From contig CAKQRI010000002.1 in assembly GCA_934271365.1 (NCBI GenBank), positions 1 through 64,000 of the forward strand: a DNA stretch of 64,000 nt, read 5' to 3'. The notes beneath the pieces are model-generated. The model saw only the letters and a list, made by a program, of their open reading frames with translations, made no database searches and had not been told where the DNA came from. Shown here in pieces: positions 28,065 through 38,264 of this stretch (position 1 is its first letter; every line of letters begins with the position of its first letter). The stretch comes from an uncultured Spirochaetales bacterium (GTDB lineage: Bacteria > Spirochaetota > Spirochaetia > Sphaerochaetales > Sphaerochaetaceae). A program made the translations under genes and the position numbers.

Positions 28065-29867
28065 ATGTCTATGTTTAAGAACATCAGTGATATTTTTGCA
28101 TCACATTATTATTCTGTTCCAGATTATCAAAGAGAATATGAGTGGTCTATTTCAGAAAATTCTACTTTGCTCTTAGATACATTTTCTTTGCTTGAAAATT
28201 CTAATACAAATATAAAACATTTTCTTGGTGCAATTGTAACAATACCTTACGAAGAAAGTAATGGAGTTTCAAAATCCTTTGATTTCGCTGAGTATACAAT
28301 TCCAGAAGATGAAGTATGGCATCTGGTAGATGGGCAACAAAGGTTAACATCTCTTTCTGTCCTTATTTCGGCTTTTAGAAAAATGTTGATAGAAGATACA
28401 TCTGTTAATGAGAATATGAAAAATAATATTAAGGATATTTTAGATGGACTTTTATTAGGAGGCAAATTCCGTAGTTCTGATTATAAAAAAGCACCACGGC
28501 TCATTCTAAATGGAAATACAGGAAAATGTTATAATAATGATATATTGAATATAAGAGATGACAGTGTTAATCATGCATTACGCGGAGCAAAACGTATTAT
28601 TGCAGCAAGAACCTATTATGAGAAATCATTGAAAGCAAAAAAAAATGAACTAATTCAAAACCAATTCTTTGATAGTAGTAATGATTTTTATAGTCATTAT
28701 ACAGATATACTGACTAGAAAAATAATGCTTGTTGAAATTCAATGTGATGCTTCATCTGATGCATTTCAGGTATTTGATTCCCTCAATGGTAAAGGATTAG
28801 ATCTTACTGCTGCAGACAGAATAAAAAATATTATGCTTAGTTGGGCAAAATCCACAGATAAAGCAGTTCAAAAGTGGGATTCTATTGTAGCAACAGTATC
28901 AGAAAGCTTTTTGGCGAGTTTCTTCGTAGCACTGTTCTTTTTTGCAAAAAATGAACGTATTTCTAAAAATAAGCTTCCAGAGGTATTCAGAAATGAATAT
29001 GCAGTTAGTGCATCGAATAATTTCACTAACTTTTATCTTGAGTTGCATAAATGTGCAACTATATATGGCCAGCTTCGTCAGGCAAAAACAGGCGAGAAGA
29101 GTATTGATGAAAAACTGTTAGATTTTCAACAATTGGGAATGGATCAGGTTTTTGTATTGCTATACGCTGTTGCCTATACAGGTAAAGATTCTAATGTTTT
29201 CAAGACCAATGATTTCAAAAATATGATTGATTCACTTACTTCTCTTGTTGTTAGAATGCAGATTTGCGATATGAGCATGAATACATTAGATCGACTGTTT
29301 AAAAAATGTATTAATATTCTCAAGGATCCTTTAAAATCAATGAATGATGTTACCAACTTATTGATTGAAGAAAAAAAATCTATAGCAGACAGTGTATTTG
29401 AAGAAAAATTTGCTTCATTTTCAACTACAGACAATAAATTAAGTGAATTCTATCTAAGGCATATTGAAGAATATCTACAGAAAAAAAAGAACAATTCTCG
29501 TTTCAGTGTGCCTAGAAATCTTACGGTTGAGCACATTATTCCACAAACATTAAATTCTCTCGATGAATGGTATGGCAATATACCTATTCCAGATAACATT
29601 GAAGTCGACTTTACTATGGAGTATGTTCAAAATATTGGAAATAAAGCACTTTTATATGGAGATGATAATACTTCAGCTGGTAATAATAATTACAAATCAA
29701 AGTTGACTGTTTATAAAACAGGAAAAAGAGGACAAGGCAATGGGACACCAGTTGGAACGTTTGTGTTAATCGCTAATCTTGTAGAAAAATATAAAAATCA
29801 ATTTATTCATAATGATATTCAGACAAGAGCGAAAGAGCTTGCAGGTTATGCAAAAGAAATCTGGTAG
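28065..29867 (+). CDS. DUF262/DUF1524 protein, GmrSD-like type IV restriction nuclease
   Basis: 600 residues. The N-terminal DUF262 domain has YSVPDYQREYEWS and the nucleotide-binding motif VDGQQRLTSL (residues about 88-97). A helical middle follows, then a C-terminal DUF1524 HNH-type nuclease with NLTVEHIIPQTLN (about 485-497) and IGNKALLYGDDN. This is the layout of fused GmrSD enzymes, which cut modified (for example glucosylated) phage DNA with NTP. GGAG precedes the ATG. The gene sits between methyltransferase and nuclease, same strand, with its own terminator. It contains A9 (28637-28645) and shorter A runs that could allow slippage. Confidence 0.88.
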   Translation: MSMFKNISDIFASHYYSVPDYQREYEWSISENSTLLLDTFSLLENSNTNIKHFLGAIVTIPYEESNGVSKSFDFAEYTIPEDEVWHLVDGQQRLTSLSVLISAFRKMLIEDTSVNENMKNNIKDILDGLLLGGKFRSSDYKKAPRLILNGNTGKCYNNDILNIRDDSVNHALRGAKRIIAARTYYEKSLKAKKNELIQNQFFDSSNDFYSHYTDILTRKIMLVEIQCDASSDAFQVFDSLNGKGLDLTAADRIKNIMLSWAKSTDKAVQKWDSIVATVSESFLASFFVALFFFAKNERISKNKLPEVFRNEYAVSASNNFTNFYLELHKCATIYGQLRQAKTGEKSIDEKLLDFQQLGMDQVFVLLYAVAYTGKDSNVFKTNDFKNMIDSLTSLVVRMQICDMSMNTLDRLFKKCINILKDPLKSMNDVTNLLIEEKKSIADSVFEEKFASFSTTDNKLSEFYLRHIEEYLQKKKNNSRFSVPRNLTVEHIIPQTLNSLDEWYGNIPIPDNIEVDFTMEYVQNIGNKALLYGDDNTSAGNNNYKSKLTVYKTGKRGQGNGTPVGTFVLIANLVEKYKNQFIHNDIQTRAKELAGYAKEIW

Positions 29868-29927
29868 TATTATAACCTATTAGATATGATAATTACATGT
29901 TAGCATTCTTTTATGGTACTAGGATTG

Positions 29928-29966
29928 AATGTCTCCAATTACAAATTAATTGGAGGCATTTCTTTT
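29928..29966 (+). terminator. Terminator after the DUF262 gene
   Basis: CTCCAATTA (29933-29941), CAAAT loop, TAATTGGAG (29947-29955), extended by G-C/G-T and AATG-CATT pairs, then a T-rich run. It separates this gene from the Sau3AI-type nuclease gene, which would then need its own promoter. Confidence 0.8.
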
Positions 29967-30023
29967 GAAGTCTATATAAATCTAGAGTACAATAAAAAAA
30001 CTAAATCTTAGAAGGGTTGTATA

Positions 30024-31493
30024 ATGAGAAACAAAGAGTATACAAAAAACGAATTGATAATCCGGGCAAACGAACTTGTTATGTCAAAAATTACATTCGG
30101 ACAGCTGGATCAGACTGGGATATACTTGAATAGTAAGAACAAAGGAGATCTCGGTCAGTTGATAGAAGATTGTTGGTTTGGACAGAAACCGCATTCTGAT
30201 TCCGAACCAGATTTCAAGAAAGCAAAGGTAGAACTCAAGGTTTCCCCATATTATATAACAAAAAATGGAGTTAGTGCAAAGGAGCGTCTTGTATGTGATA
30301 TAATCAACTACGCTAAGGAGTCTGTTCCTGACAAGACATTCTATGATAGTTCCTTCTGGCATAAATGTGAAAATATTCTGCTACTATCTTATTTTCATGA
30401 TAAGAAAAAAAACAAATGCAATGATCCTACTGTTCCTTTGAAATGTGATATGTTCATTGATCACTATGCACTTATAGAAGGGTTTCCTGAGGAGGATCTT
30501 GCTATTATTATCCAAGATTGGAACATTATTGTTTCAAAAATTAGGGCTGGAAAAGCACATGAACTGTCTGAGGGAGATACTAAATATCTTGGTGCATGCA
30601 CAAAGGGAGATACAGCAGAGAAATCTCTTGTACAGCAACCTTACAATGATAATTTACCAGCAAAACAACGTGCTTATTCTTTAAAGACAACATATATGAC
30701 TAGACTCTTGAGAAAATACATCTTTGGGGAATCAGAGTCACCACACATCATCAAGGATGTATCTCAGCTTAAGACTATCAGTTTTGAGGATTTGATTCTG
30801 AGACGTATCTTGGTTTATCAGAATTGTACTGAAGAAGAGATTGCAATTGAAGCAGGACTTGAATGCAATAAGAAACCAAAGAATTTTTATGCTTGCTTGA
30901 CTAGTTTTATGTTGGGACTTGGAAATTCGGAGGTGGACTGCGAGGAGTTTAAGAGTGCTAACATACAAGTAAAATCTATACATGTCAAAAATGATGGTAG
31001 TATAAGGGAAAGTGTATCGTTTCCATCTTTTGAATTTATGGATTTAATAAAACAAGAATGGGAATCTTCGGATCTTTACAATGATGTAGTATCAGCTCGC
31101 TTTCTTTTTGTTATATATAAAATTGATGAAAACGGCATAACAAGACTTGAAACGGCAAAGTTCTGGAATATGCCAAATCAGGATGTCGAGGAAGTTCATA
31201 GAGTTTGGTCTTTGACAATTGAGGAAATAAAAAAAGGTGCAGGTCTAAGAAGAGTAATGAAAGGAAAAAAACAGATTGTTAACAATAGTCTTCCTGGTAT
31301 TGCTGATAGTTCTGTTGTACATGTAAGACCTCATACAAGAAAAGCAGCATATATGTTGAAGGATGGGACGGTGATTGGAGATATCAACAAGAATGGGGAT
31401 TTACTACCTAATGGAGAATGGATGACAAAACAGTGTTTTTGGCTGAATGCAACATATGTATCTTATGTTATTAAAAGTCTTATTAATTTATAA
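30024..31493 (+). CDS. Type II restriction endonuclease, Sau3AI/MutH family
   Basis: 489 residues, about the length I recall for Sau3AI. The N-terminal MutH-like catalytic domain shows KGDLGQLIEDCWFG and EPDFKKAKVELKVSPYY, giving the Asp...Glu-x-Lys active site (D near residue 58, E and K near 68-70). The C-terminal half (about 240-420) looks like the second, non-catalytic MutH-like domain that acts allosterically in Sau3AI (SANIQVKSIHV). Predicted cut site is GATC. AGAAGGG lies upstream of the ATG. Unlike classic pairs it is separated from its methyltransferase by the DUF262 gene, and no controller gene is seen. Confidence 0.92.
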   Translation: MRNKEYTKNELIIRANELVMSKITFGQLDQTGIYLNSKNKGDLGQLIEDCWFGQKPHSDSEPDFKKAKVELKVSPYYITKNGVSAKERLVCDIINYAKESVPDKTFYDSSFWHKCENILLLSYFHDKKKNKCNDPTVPLKCDMFIDHYALIEGFPEEDLAIIIQDWNIIVSKIRAGKAHELSEGDTKYLGACTKGDTAEKSLVQQPYNDNLPAKQRAYSLKTTYMTRLLRKYIFGESESPHIIKDVSQLKTISFEDLILRRILVYQNCTEEEIAIEAGLECNKKPKNFYACLTSFMLGLGNSEVDCEEFKSANIQVKSIHVKNDGSIRESVSFPSFEFMDLIKQEWESSDLYNDVVSARFLFVIYKIDENGITRLETAKFWNMPNQDVEEVHRVWSLTIEEIKKGAGLRRVMKGKKQIVNNSLPGIADSSVVHVRPHTRKAAYMLKDGTVIGDINKNGDLLPNGEWMTKQCFWLNATYVSYVIKSLINL

Positions 31494-31583
31494 AAAAAGA
31501 ATTGAGTTAGGTTAGTTTTGCATCTTTTGGTTGCTAATGAAAGAAATAACTATAATTTCTGATATAGATACTATAAGTAGGTA

Positions 31584-32324
31584 TCAATGGTGCAGGATTG
31601 ATTGCACAACAGAAGAAGCATAGATGCTTGCTGTTTCTGCTCTTAATATATTTGTTTTAAGAAGTATTGGCTTGGCACCATTATCTTCTGCAAATTCACA
31701 CTCATTGTCACTGAATCCTCCTTCAGGGCCAATGAATAGTGAGACCTCAGAATTTATATCACAGCCTTTAAGAGCTTCAAATATATCCATTGTTTTAACT
31801 CTGCTGCTCTGGTGGAGTATAAGCTTTAATCCTTCTGATTCTAAGATGGCTTCTCTGAACATTTTAGGTCCAGTCAGTTCTGGTGCTTTTCCTCCAGATT
31901 GCTGTACAGCCTCTTTTAATATGATTCCAAGTCTTTCTCTCTGATGCTGTGAAAAGCTTTTTTCCTGCACGAATTCTGTTTCAATAAATATTATCGATGA
32001 AACACCTATTTCAGTGAGGGCTCTCACTACTGTTTCGTTTTTCTTTCCTTTCAGCATTGATACATAGGCATTTATGCGAGCAAAGCTCCCTTTATAGGAA
32101 GAAAGGCTATCGAGAAGAGTATCTTCAGGTTTTTCTGTAGGTTTAAGTGAGATTGTTTCTTCATCTATTAAAGTTGCTTCAAAGAAGTTATCATTCCTGT
32201 CTTTAGCTGTGAAAACTGTTCCAGGAGATAGCCTTAGCACCTTTCCTAAATAATTTCGTTCTCTTGATTTAAGTGAATAAGGCTTTGCTATATCGAAGTC
32301 TGAATCAATAAGGAATACTCTCAT
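31584..32324 (-). CDS. rsmE: 16S rRNA (uracil1498-N3)-methyltransferase RsmE
   Basis: 246 residues from ATG 32324, eight bases after GGAG; a TTG two codons earlier is too close to the ribosome binding site. SPOUT-class motifs are VSMLKGKKNETVVRALTEIG, LFIGPEGGFSDNE and NILRAETASIYA, the knotted SAM-binding site. It methylates U1498 of 16S rRNA in the assembled 30S subunit. It overlaps the ctpA stop by 4 bases (ATGA), so the two are coupled. Confidence 0.93.
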   Translation of the reverse strand: MRVFLIDSDFDIAKPYSLKSRERNYLGKVLRLSPGTVFTAKDRNDNFFEATLIDEETISLKPTEKPEDTLLDSLSSYKGSFARINAYVSMLKGKKNETVVRALTEIGVSSIIFIETEFVQEKSFSQHQRERLGIILKEAVQQSGGKAPELTGPKMFREAILESEGLKLILHQSSRVKTMDIFEALKGCDINSEVSLFIGPEGGFSDNECEFAEDNGAKPILLKTNILRAETASIYASSVVQSILHH

Positions 32325-33751
32325 TTGCAAATCTCCTCGATTGCTCTTCTGAGAGCTGTATCAAATTCAGGATCTGCTATAGGGCGCTTATCATAATCAA
32401 GAGAATAAATATATTCATTTCTCATAAGAAGGCATAAAAGAGATTCAGGAACACCGCTTTCACTGTTCTCTTCAGCAAAGTTCAGAATGTTCTCCTTAGA
32501 GTATTCTGGATGTTCTTTCTGATATTCCTTAATCTTGTCGCTTTTCATGAATTTCTCATATGCTTTGAGATCATCATCTGTATAGTTTTCTGTTTCAACT
32601 ATTATATCCGGAGTGATTCCTATTTTATGGATATCATGATTAAGTGGTGTTGTATAGCTTGATGTCACTATGCATAGATAGCCACCAAGATATGGAATCT
32701 CGCTCTGCATTACGCCTTTTCCATATGTTTTCGAACCGATTACAGTTGCTCTGTTATTCTCTTTAAGTGCTGCTGTCAGAATCTCTGATGCAGATGCGGT
32801 TCCTTCATTTACAAGTATAATCACTGGGTATTCTTCCGGAACGAGAGTAGAGGCTGTTGCATTATACACGATTGCCTTTGAGGTGTTTTTGAAATGCGCA
32901 GTAAGAAGCTTTCCTTCAGATATGAATGAGTTTGCAATCTTAAGCGAATCATCAACATATCCACCTCCATTGTTCCTGAGATCAAGTATTATTCTCTTTG
33001 CTCCATTTTCTAGAAGGAATGTCATATCCTTATTGAAGTTTTCATAAGTATGAGATGTGAAGGATGATATGAATAAATATCCTATATCATCGTAAAGTAT
33101 CGTCTTTGATGTTGTTGGTGTTGTGACTGTCTCAGGACGGAGAGTGATATCAAAAACAGAATCTCCTCTGTGTATTGTTAGTGTTATATCTTCTCCTTCT
33201 TTTCCTCTTATCCTTCTAGAAGCCTCATTTGCAGATAACTTCGATATATCTTCTCCGTTGACATGGCTGATCATATCTTTTGCTCTTATTCCAGCTCTAT
33301 CTGCCGGTCCTCCTGGAAAAGGAGAGGTGATTACGACCATATATGTTTCAGGCTTAGATGGATCAATGTAATCAGGATTCATCTTTGTAAGATAAGTTCC
33401 TATTCCTACATAATCACCTTGTGATGATTCCTTGAAATCATCTGCTTCATCTGGTGTTATATAGTATGAATATTCATCTCCAAGACTGCTTACCATGGAT
33501 TTTACAAGATTAATCTGTATCTTATTGCTATCTATGTCCCATAGGTAGTTCTGATCTAGAAATGTGTATAGATTTCCTAAACTGTATAGCATTTCGGAAA
33601 TAGAGACTTTCTCATCTTCCTGAGCTTTTTCAAGAGATGGCATCTCTACCTCTGTAGTTGATGCAGGTATGTATTTTTCAGTAACAGCACCAGAGAAAAG
33701 AGGTGCTGATGAAGCAAGGATCAATACAAGAACAGAAAATAGCTTTTTCAT
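32321..33751 (-). CDS. ctpA: Carboxyl-terminal processing protease (S41 family)
   Basis: 476 residues with a signal peptide (MKKLFSVLVLILASSAPLFS), so periplasmic. A PDZ domain (about 115-190: SPFPGGPADRAGIRAKDMIS) precedes the S41 catalytic core. The nucleophile is the Ser in GTASASEILT and the general base Lys is in GSKTYGKGVMQSEIP. Such proteases trim C-termini of secreted proteins. It is transcribed ahead of rsmE and divergent from lgt, 87 bases away. Confidence 0.93.
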   Translation of the reverse strand: MKKLFSVLVLILASSAPLFSGAVTEKYIPASTTEVEMPSLEKAQEDEKVSISEMLYSLGNLYTFLDQNYLWDIDSNKIQINLVKSMVSSLGDEYSYYITPDEADDFKESSQGDYVGIGTYLTKMNPDYIDPSKPETYMVVITSPFPGGPADRAGIRAKDMISHVNGEDISKLSANEASRRIRGKEGEDITLTIHRGDSVFDITLRPETVTTPTTSKTILYDDIGYLFISSFTSHTYENFNKDMTFLLENGAKRIILDLRNNGGGYVDDSLKIANSFISEGKLLTAHFKNTSKAIVYNATASTLVPEEYPVIILVNEGTASASEILTAALKENNRATVIGSKTYGKGVMQSEIPYLGGYLCIVTSSYTTPLNHDIHKIGITPDIIVETENYTDDDLKAYEKFMKSDKIKEYQKEHPEYSKENILNFAEENSESGVPESLLCLLMRNEYIYSLDYDKRPIADPEFDTALRRAIEEICK

Positions 33752-33838
33752 ATATTAGATAATAGCAATAAAAATATGTAATTGATATGAATAACCATAA
33801 TAATTGCTTTAAAGGTCTCATGGTAGTACACTCTGTCT

Positions 33839-34813
33839 ATGTTCCTATATGTAAGTTTCCCATCCTGGATTTCCCCATATGTGATCAAAGGTCTTCCGGT
33901 CCGCTGGTATGCTGTTATGTATATAGTAGCCTTTGCTTTTGCTTATCTGCTGTTCAGTTTTCAGGTTAAGAAAGATAAAAGCATAGAGCTTAGCGGTTAT
34001 GATATACAGGATCTGTTTTTCTGGGGAATACTCGGTTTATTGATAGGAGCTAGAGTAGGTTCGTGCTTATTCTATAATGATGCCATTTATTATATTACGC
34101 ATCCATGGATGATTTTCTGGCCATTTGAAGGAAAGCATTTTGTAGGTCTTCCAGGAATGAGCTACCATGGCGGTGTTATTGGACTTGTATTATCTGTTTT
34201 CATTTTCTGCAGGGTTAGAAAACTGAGCTTCTTAACTATAGCCGACTATTTAGCAGCTGCAATTCCAGCTGGATATGCTTTTGGCAGACTTGGTAATTTC
34301 ATTAATGGAGAACTTTATGGCAGGGTTACAACATCTTCTTTCGGAATGATTTTCCCTGATGCTCCATCATTTTCAACAAGCCATGTGTGGGTAAGGGAAA
34401 TTGCTGATAAGCTCTCTATTAGCTATAACTATGGGGATTATATAAATCTGCCACGGCATCCATCTCAGCTTTATGAAATGTTTGGAGAGGGTATAATTCT
34501 CTTCTTAATACTTTTCTTTATAATAAGGCCACTGAAGAATAAAAGGAAGCTTGCTCCGGGAATTGTAATGTCCTTTTATTTCATATTCTATGGAACGATC
34601 AGATTTATAATAGAGTATTTCAGACAGCCTGATGCTGATATAGGGTATGTGATAGCACTTGGAAAAGAGAGCAATAACATCGCATTGTTCCAGTCTTTTC
34701 TGAACATCTCAAAAGGACAGTGCTTCTGTGCATTGATGGTAATTGCCGGTATTGCTATGGCTATAGCATTCACCGTTATAAGGAATAAAAATGATAGACG
34801 AAAGGTTAAGTAA
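33839..34813 (+). CDS. lgt: Prolipoprotein diacylglyceryl transferase
   Basis: 324 residues with about seven transmembrane segments. The N-terminus (FPSWISPYVIKGLPVRWYAV) and the signature GRLGNFINGELYGR are diagnostic, as is HPSQLYEMFGEG. It adds diacylglycerol to the lipobox cysteine of prolipoproteins such as those at 0.9-4.2 kb. No ribosome binding site is evident, but the start fits family alignments. The 3' end overlaps the aminopeptidase gene by 23 bases. Confidence 0.96.
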   Translation: MFLYVSFPSWISPYVIKGLPVRWYAVMYIVAFAFAYLLFSFQVKKDKSIELSGYDIQDLFFWGILGLLIGARVGSCLFYNDAIYYITHPWMIFWPFEGKHFVGLPGMSYHGGVIGLVLSVFIFCRVRKLSFLTIADYLAAAIPAGYAFGRLGNFINGELYGRVTTSSFGMIFPDAPSFSTSHVWVREIADKLSISYNYGDYINLPRHPSQLYEMFGEGIILFLILFFIIRPLKNKRKLAPGIVMSFYFIFYGTIRFIIEYFRQPDADIGYVIALGKESNNIALFQSFLNISKGQCFCALMVIAGIAMAIAFTVIRNKNDRRKVK

Positions 34814-36560
34814 TCTTAGAAAAGAGATGCAGAAGGCTGGAATTAATGCCTATCTGATTACAGGTACAGACCCTCATCAGAGTGAATATGTAGCACCTAG
34901 ATGGAGAATAAGAGCCTTTATTTCAGGATTCACAGGTTCTGCAGGTACAGTCATAGTAACAGAGACAGAAGCTCTTTTATGGGTTGATTCCAGATATTTC
35001 ATTCAGGCAGAGGAAGAGATAAAAGGAACAGAATTCAGGATGCTTAAGCTAGATACTCCGGGTTTCCCTTCTCCTTATGACTGGCTGAAAGAAAATCTTA
35101 AGAAGAATGATGTGCTTGGCATTGATGGCAATAGCATTTCTATCACAGAATTCTCCAGAGTTTCAAAAGAGCTAAAGAAGAGCAGAATAGAAGTAAAAGC
35201 CACAGATGATCTATTAGATAGAATATGGAAATCCAGACCAGCGGTCCCTACAACAAAATGTGTCGAGATGAAGGATGAATATGCCGGTTTTACAGCATCT
35301 GCTAAGGTTTCTCTTATACGTCTAAAGCTAAGAGATTATAAAGCTAAATGGACTCTTATAACATCTATTGATGATATTGCATGGATTACCAATTTAAGAG
35401 CAGATGATATCCCATACAATCCAGTTTTTTATTCTTATGCATTTATTTCTCTAGATAGAGCTATTATTTATGTATCTCCGAAGCGTTTCTCATCTGGTAT
35501 AAGAAAGAAGGCTGAAGAAGCGTTTGAGATTAGAGATTATACTGATATATTTGATGACATTGGAAATCTAACAAAAAAAGGTGTTGGCTATTTTGACCCA
35601 GATAGAGTCAATTACGTGTTTGCACCTTTTGTTGATAAGCCAAGAAATATACGAGGAAGGGATATCTCAACAGATCTCAAAGCCAGAAAGAATCCTTCAG
35701 AGCTTGAGGGAATGAGACGTGCTCATTTCCTAGATGGAATTGCATTTGCAAATTTCATGGCTAAGCTTAACCCTACTGGAATTTATTCAGAGATTGAGAT
35801 TTCGGAGAGATTTGAAGAAGAGAGAGAGAAGATGGAAGGCTATCTTGGACCTTCTTTTGCCCCAATCTCAGGCTTTAGAGAACATGGTGCAATGTGCCAT
35901 TATAGCGCAAGTGAGAAGTCTAATAAGAAGATAGCAGAAGAAGGTCTTCTTGTTCTCGATACTGGCTCTCAGTTTGAATTCGGAATGACAGATCTTACAA
36001 GGACACTTCTTTTTGGTATTGAAGCAACAGAAGAAGAGAAGAGAGATTATACTCTGGTTCTAAAAGGCCACCTTGCACTTGCCAGTCAGAGGTTCTTGGC
36101 AGGCACCACAGGTGTGCAGCTTGATATTCTTGCAAAGCAGTTCTTATGGCAGGCTGGCATGTCTTATTTCCATGGTACAGGCCATGGCGTTGGCTGCCGC
36201 CTGAATGTCCATGAAGGACCAATGAGAATCTCATCTAAGCTCATAGATGTCCCTATGCTCCCTGGAATGGTTGTATCTGATGAGCCTGGCCTATATAAAG
36301 AAGGCAGGCATGGAATAAGGATTGAGAATCTTATTGCAGTGCAGCAGGATGTGAATACAGAATTTGGTCAGTTCTATTCATTTGAAACGCTTTCAGTCGT
36401 TCCTTATGAGAAGAGGCTTATTGCTGTCCGTTATCTTACTGATAGTGAGATTGATAGAATAAATGCCTATCATAAATGGGTGCATGATCAGATTTATGAT
36501 TATGTATCAAATGAAGCTAAGATATGGCTTGATGAGGCTACTAGTCCAATCTCTAGATAA
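34791..36560 (+). CDS. Xaa-Pro aminopeptidase (M24B, aminopeptidase P)
   Basis: 589 residues, the long three-domain form. Two creatinase-like N-terminal domains (about 1-300) precede the pita-bread metallopeptidase fold. Likely metal ligands are visible in LVLDTGSQFEFGMTDLTRT (two Asp), FHGTGHGVGC (His), VSDEPGLYKEG and GIRIENL (two Glu). It removes N-terminal residues before proline. AAGGA precedes the ATG, inside the end of lgt. A 33-base gap leads to gpmI, suggesting an lgt-aminopeptidase-gpmI operon. Confidence 0.94.
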   Translation: MIDERLSNLRKEMQKAGINAYLITGTDPHQSEYVAPRWRIRAFISGFTGSAGTVIVTETEALLWVDSRYFIQAEEEIKGTEFRMLKLDTPGFPSPYDWLKENLKKNDVLGIDGNSISITEFSRVSKELKKSRIEVKATDDLLDRIWKSRPAVPTTKCVEMKDEYAGFTASAKVSLIRLKLRDYKAKWTLITSIDDIAWITNLRADDIPYNPVFYSYAFISLDRAIIYVSPKRFSSGIRKKAEEAFEIRDYTDIFDDIGNLTKKGVGYFDPDRVNYVFAPFVDKPRNIRGRDISTDLKARKNPSELEGMRRAHFLDGIAFANFMAKLNPTGIYSEIEISERFEEEREKMEGYLGPSFAPISGFREHGAMCHYSASEKSNKKIAEEGLLVLDTGSQFEFGMTDLTRTLLFGIEATEEEKRDYTLVLKGHLALASQRFLAGTTGVQLDILAKQFLWQAGMSYFHGTGHGVGCRLNVHEGPMRISSKLIDVPMLPGMVVSDEPGLYKEGRHGIRIENLIAVQQDVNTEFGQFYSFETLSVVPYEKRLIAVRYLTDSEIDRINAYHKWVHDQIYDYVSNEAKIWLDEATSPISR

Positions 36561-36593
36561 ATAATATATTCTGAATAAATAAGGAGAATTATC

Positions 36594-38243
36594 ATGGTTG
36601 ATCCTTTAGTTAAGAATGGAAAAATCACACGCCGTGGTCCAGTGCTGCTTGTAATCATGGACGGTGTAGGATTTGGTAAGTACAAAGATGGAGATGCTGT
36701 TGCATCTGCTATGACAAAAAATCTTGAGAAGCTCTATCAGGATTATCCTTGGACAAAGCTCAAGGCTCATGGCCTTGCAGTTGGACTCCCTAGCGATGCA
36801 GATATGGGTAACAGCGAGGTTGGTCATAATGCAATGGGCTGTGGAAGAGTATTCTCTCAGGGTGCAAAGCTTGTTGCTAATTCAATTAACAGCGGCGAGA
36901 TGTTTAAAGGCGAGACATGGAAGAAGCTTATAAGCAATGTCAAAGCTAAGAATTCTACTCTTCATTTCATTGGCCTTCTCTCTGATGGTAATGTCCATTC
37001 ACATATAGATAACCTTAAGAAGATGATTATTGAGGCTAAGGCAGAGGGTGTTAAGAGAGTAAGAGTGCATGCTCTTCTTGATGGAAGAGATGTTGGTGAA
37101 ATGTCAGCTCTTGATTATTTTGATCCTTTTGATGAATTTCTTAAAGATCTTTCTTCTGATGGAACATTTGATGCTAAGATTGCATCCGGTGGCGGAAGAA
37201 TGGTAATAACAATGGACCGTTACAATGCTAACTGGGATATGGTAAGAAAAGGCTGGGAGACACATGTTCTCGGAGAAGGAAGGCAGTTTGTAGATGCTCA
37301 TGAAGCAATAGAGACTCTGCGTGCAGAGACAGGAGCAATAGATCAGGATCTTCCTCCTTTTGTAATTGCTGAGAATGGTAAGCCTATTGGGACAATTGAA
37401 GATGGGGATTCTGTTATTCTATTCAACTTCAGAGGTGATAGAGCTCTTGAAATCACAAAGGCTTTTGAGGCAGATACCCTTACAGAATTTGATAGAAAGA
37501 GACATCCAAAAGTAGAATATGCAGGGATGATGGAATATGATGGTGATCTTCATATCCCTCATCAGTTCCTTGTGTCTCCTCCAGCTATCGATAGAACCCT
37601 TGCTGAATATCTATGTGCATCAGGTGTAAGGCAATTCTCTATATCTGAGACTCAGAAGTTCGGTCATGTAACATATTTCTTCAATGGAAACAGATCTGGT
37701 AAGTTTGATGATAAGCTTGAGGAGTATGTTGAGATTCCTTCTGATAAGGTTCCATTTGAAGAAAGGCCTTGGATGAAATGTGCAGAAATCACAGACAGAG
37801 TGATTGAGGAGATAGAGAGCGGCAAGTGGGACTTCATCAAGCTTAACTTCCCTAATGGTGATATGGTAGGCCACACAGGTGTATTTGAAGCTGTTGTATG
37901 CTCAATGGAAGCAATGGATCTTCAGATTGGAAGACTCAGAGACGCTATTGAGAAGGCTGGTGGTGTAATGGTTGTTACAGCTGATCATGGAAATGCTGAT
38001 GATATGTATGAGCATGGAAAGGATGGCTCACTGAAGCTTAAGAGCAATGGAGAGCCTAAGGCAAAGACTTCACATTCTTTGAACCCTGTGCCATGTATCA
38101 TTGCTGATTCTTCTTATAACGGAGAGTATTCAAAAAACCTCAATACAGGCCTTGGAATCTCATCTATTGCTGCAACTTGTATGGAGCTTCTTGGCTTTGT
38201 ACCACCTGCAGATTATGATAAATCGGTGATTAATCTTAACTGA
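36594..38243 (+). CDS. gpmI: 2,3-bisphosphoglycerate-independent phosphoglycerate mutase
   Basis: 549 residues, alkaline-phosphatase superfamily. The first metal site is seen in LLVIMDGVGFGKYKDGD, the phosphorylated Ser in DADMGNSEVGHNAMGCG, and second-site residues in TADHGNADDM. It interconverts 3- and 2-phosphoglycerate in glycolysis using manganese. AAGGAG lies seven bases before the ATG. A strong terminator follows, shared with the convergent membrane protein gene. Confidence 0.96.
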   Translation: MVDPLVKNGKITRRGPVLLVIMDGVGFGKYKDGDAVASAMTKNLEKLYQDYPWTKLKAHGLAVGLPSDADMGNSEVGHNAMGCGRVFSQGAKLVANSINSGEMFKGETWKKLISNVKAKNSTLHFIGLLSDGNVHSHIDNLKKMIIEAKAEGVKRVRVHALLDGRDVGEMSALDYFDPFDEFLKDLSSDGTFDAKIASGGGRMVITMDRYNANWDMVRKGWETHVLGEGRQFVDAHEAIETLRAETGAIDQDLPPFVIAENGKPIGTIEDGDSVILFNFRGDRALEITKAFEADTLTEFDRKRHPKVEYAGMMEYDGDLHIPHQFLVSPPAIDRTLAEYLCASGVRQFSISETQKFGHVTYFFNGNRSGKFDDKLEEYVEIPSDKVPFEERPWMKCAEITDRVIEEIESGKWDFIKLNFPNGDMVGHTGVFEAVVCSMEAMDLQIGRLRDAIEKAGGVMVVTADHGNADDMYEHGKDGSLKLKSNGEPKAKTSHSLNPVPCIIADSSYNGEYSKNLNTGLGISSIAATCMELLGFVPPADYDKSVINLN

Positions 38244-38264
38244 TAAATCCAGTAAAGTAGAATG

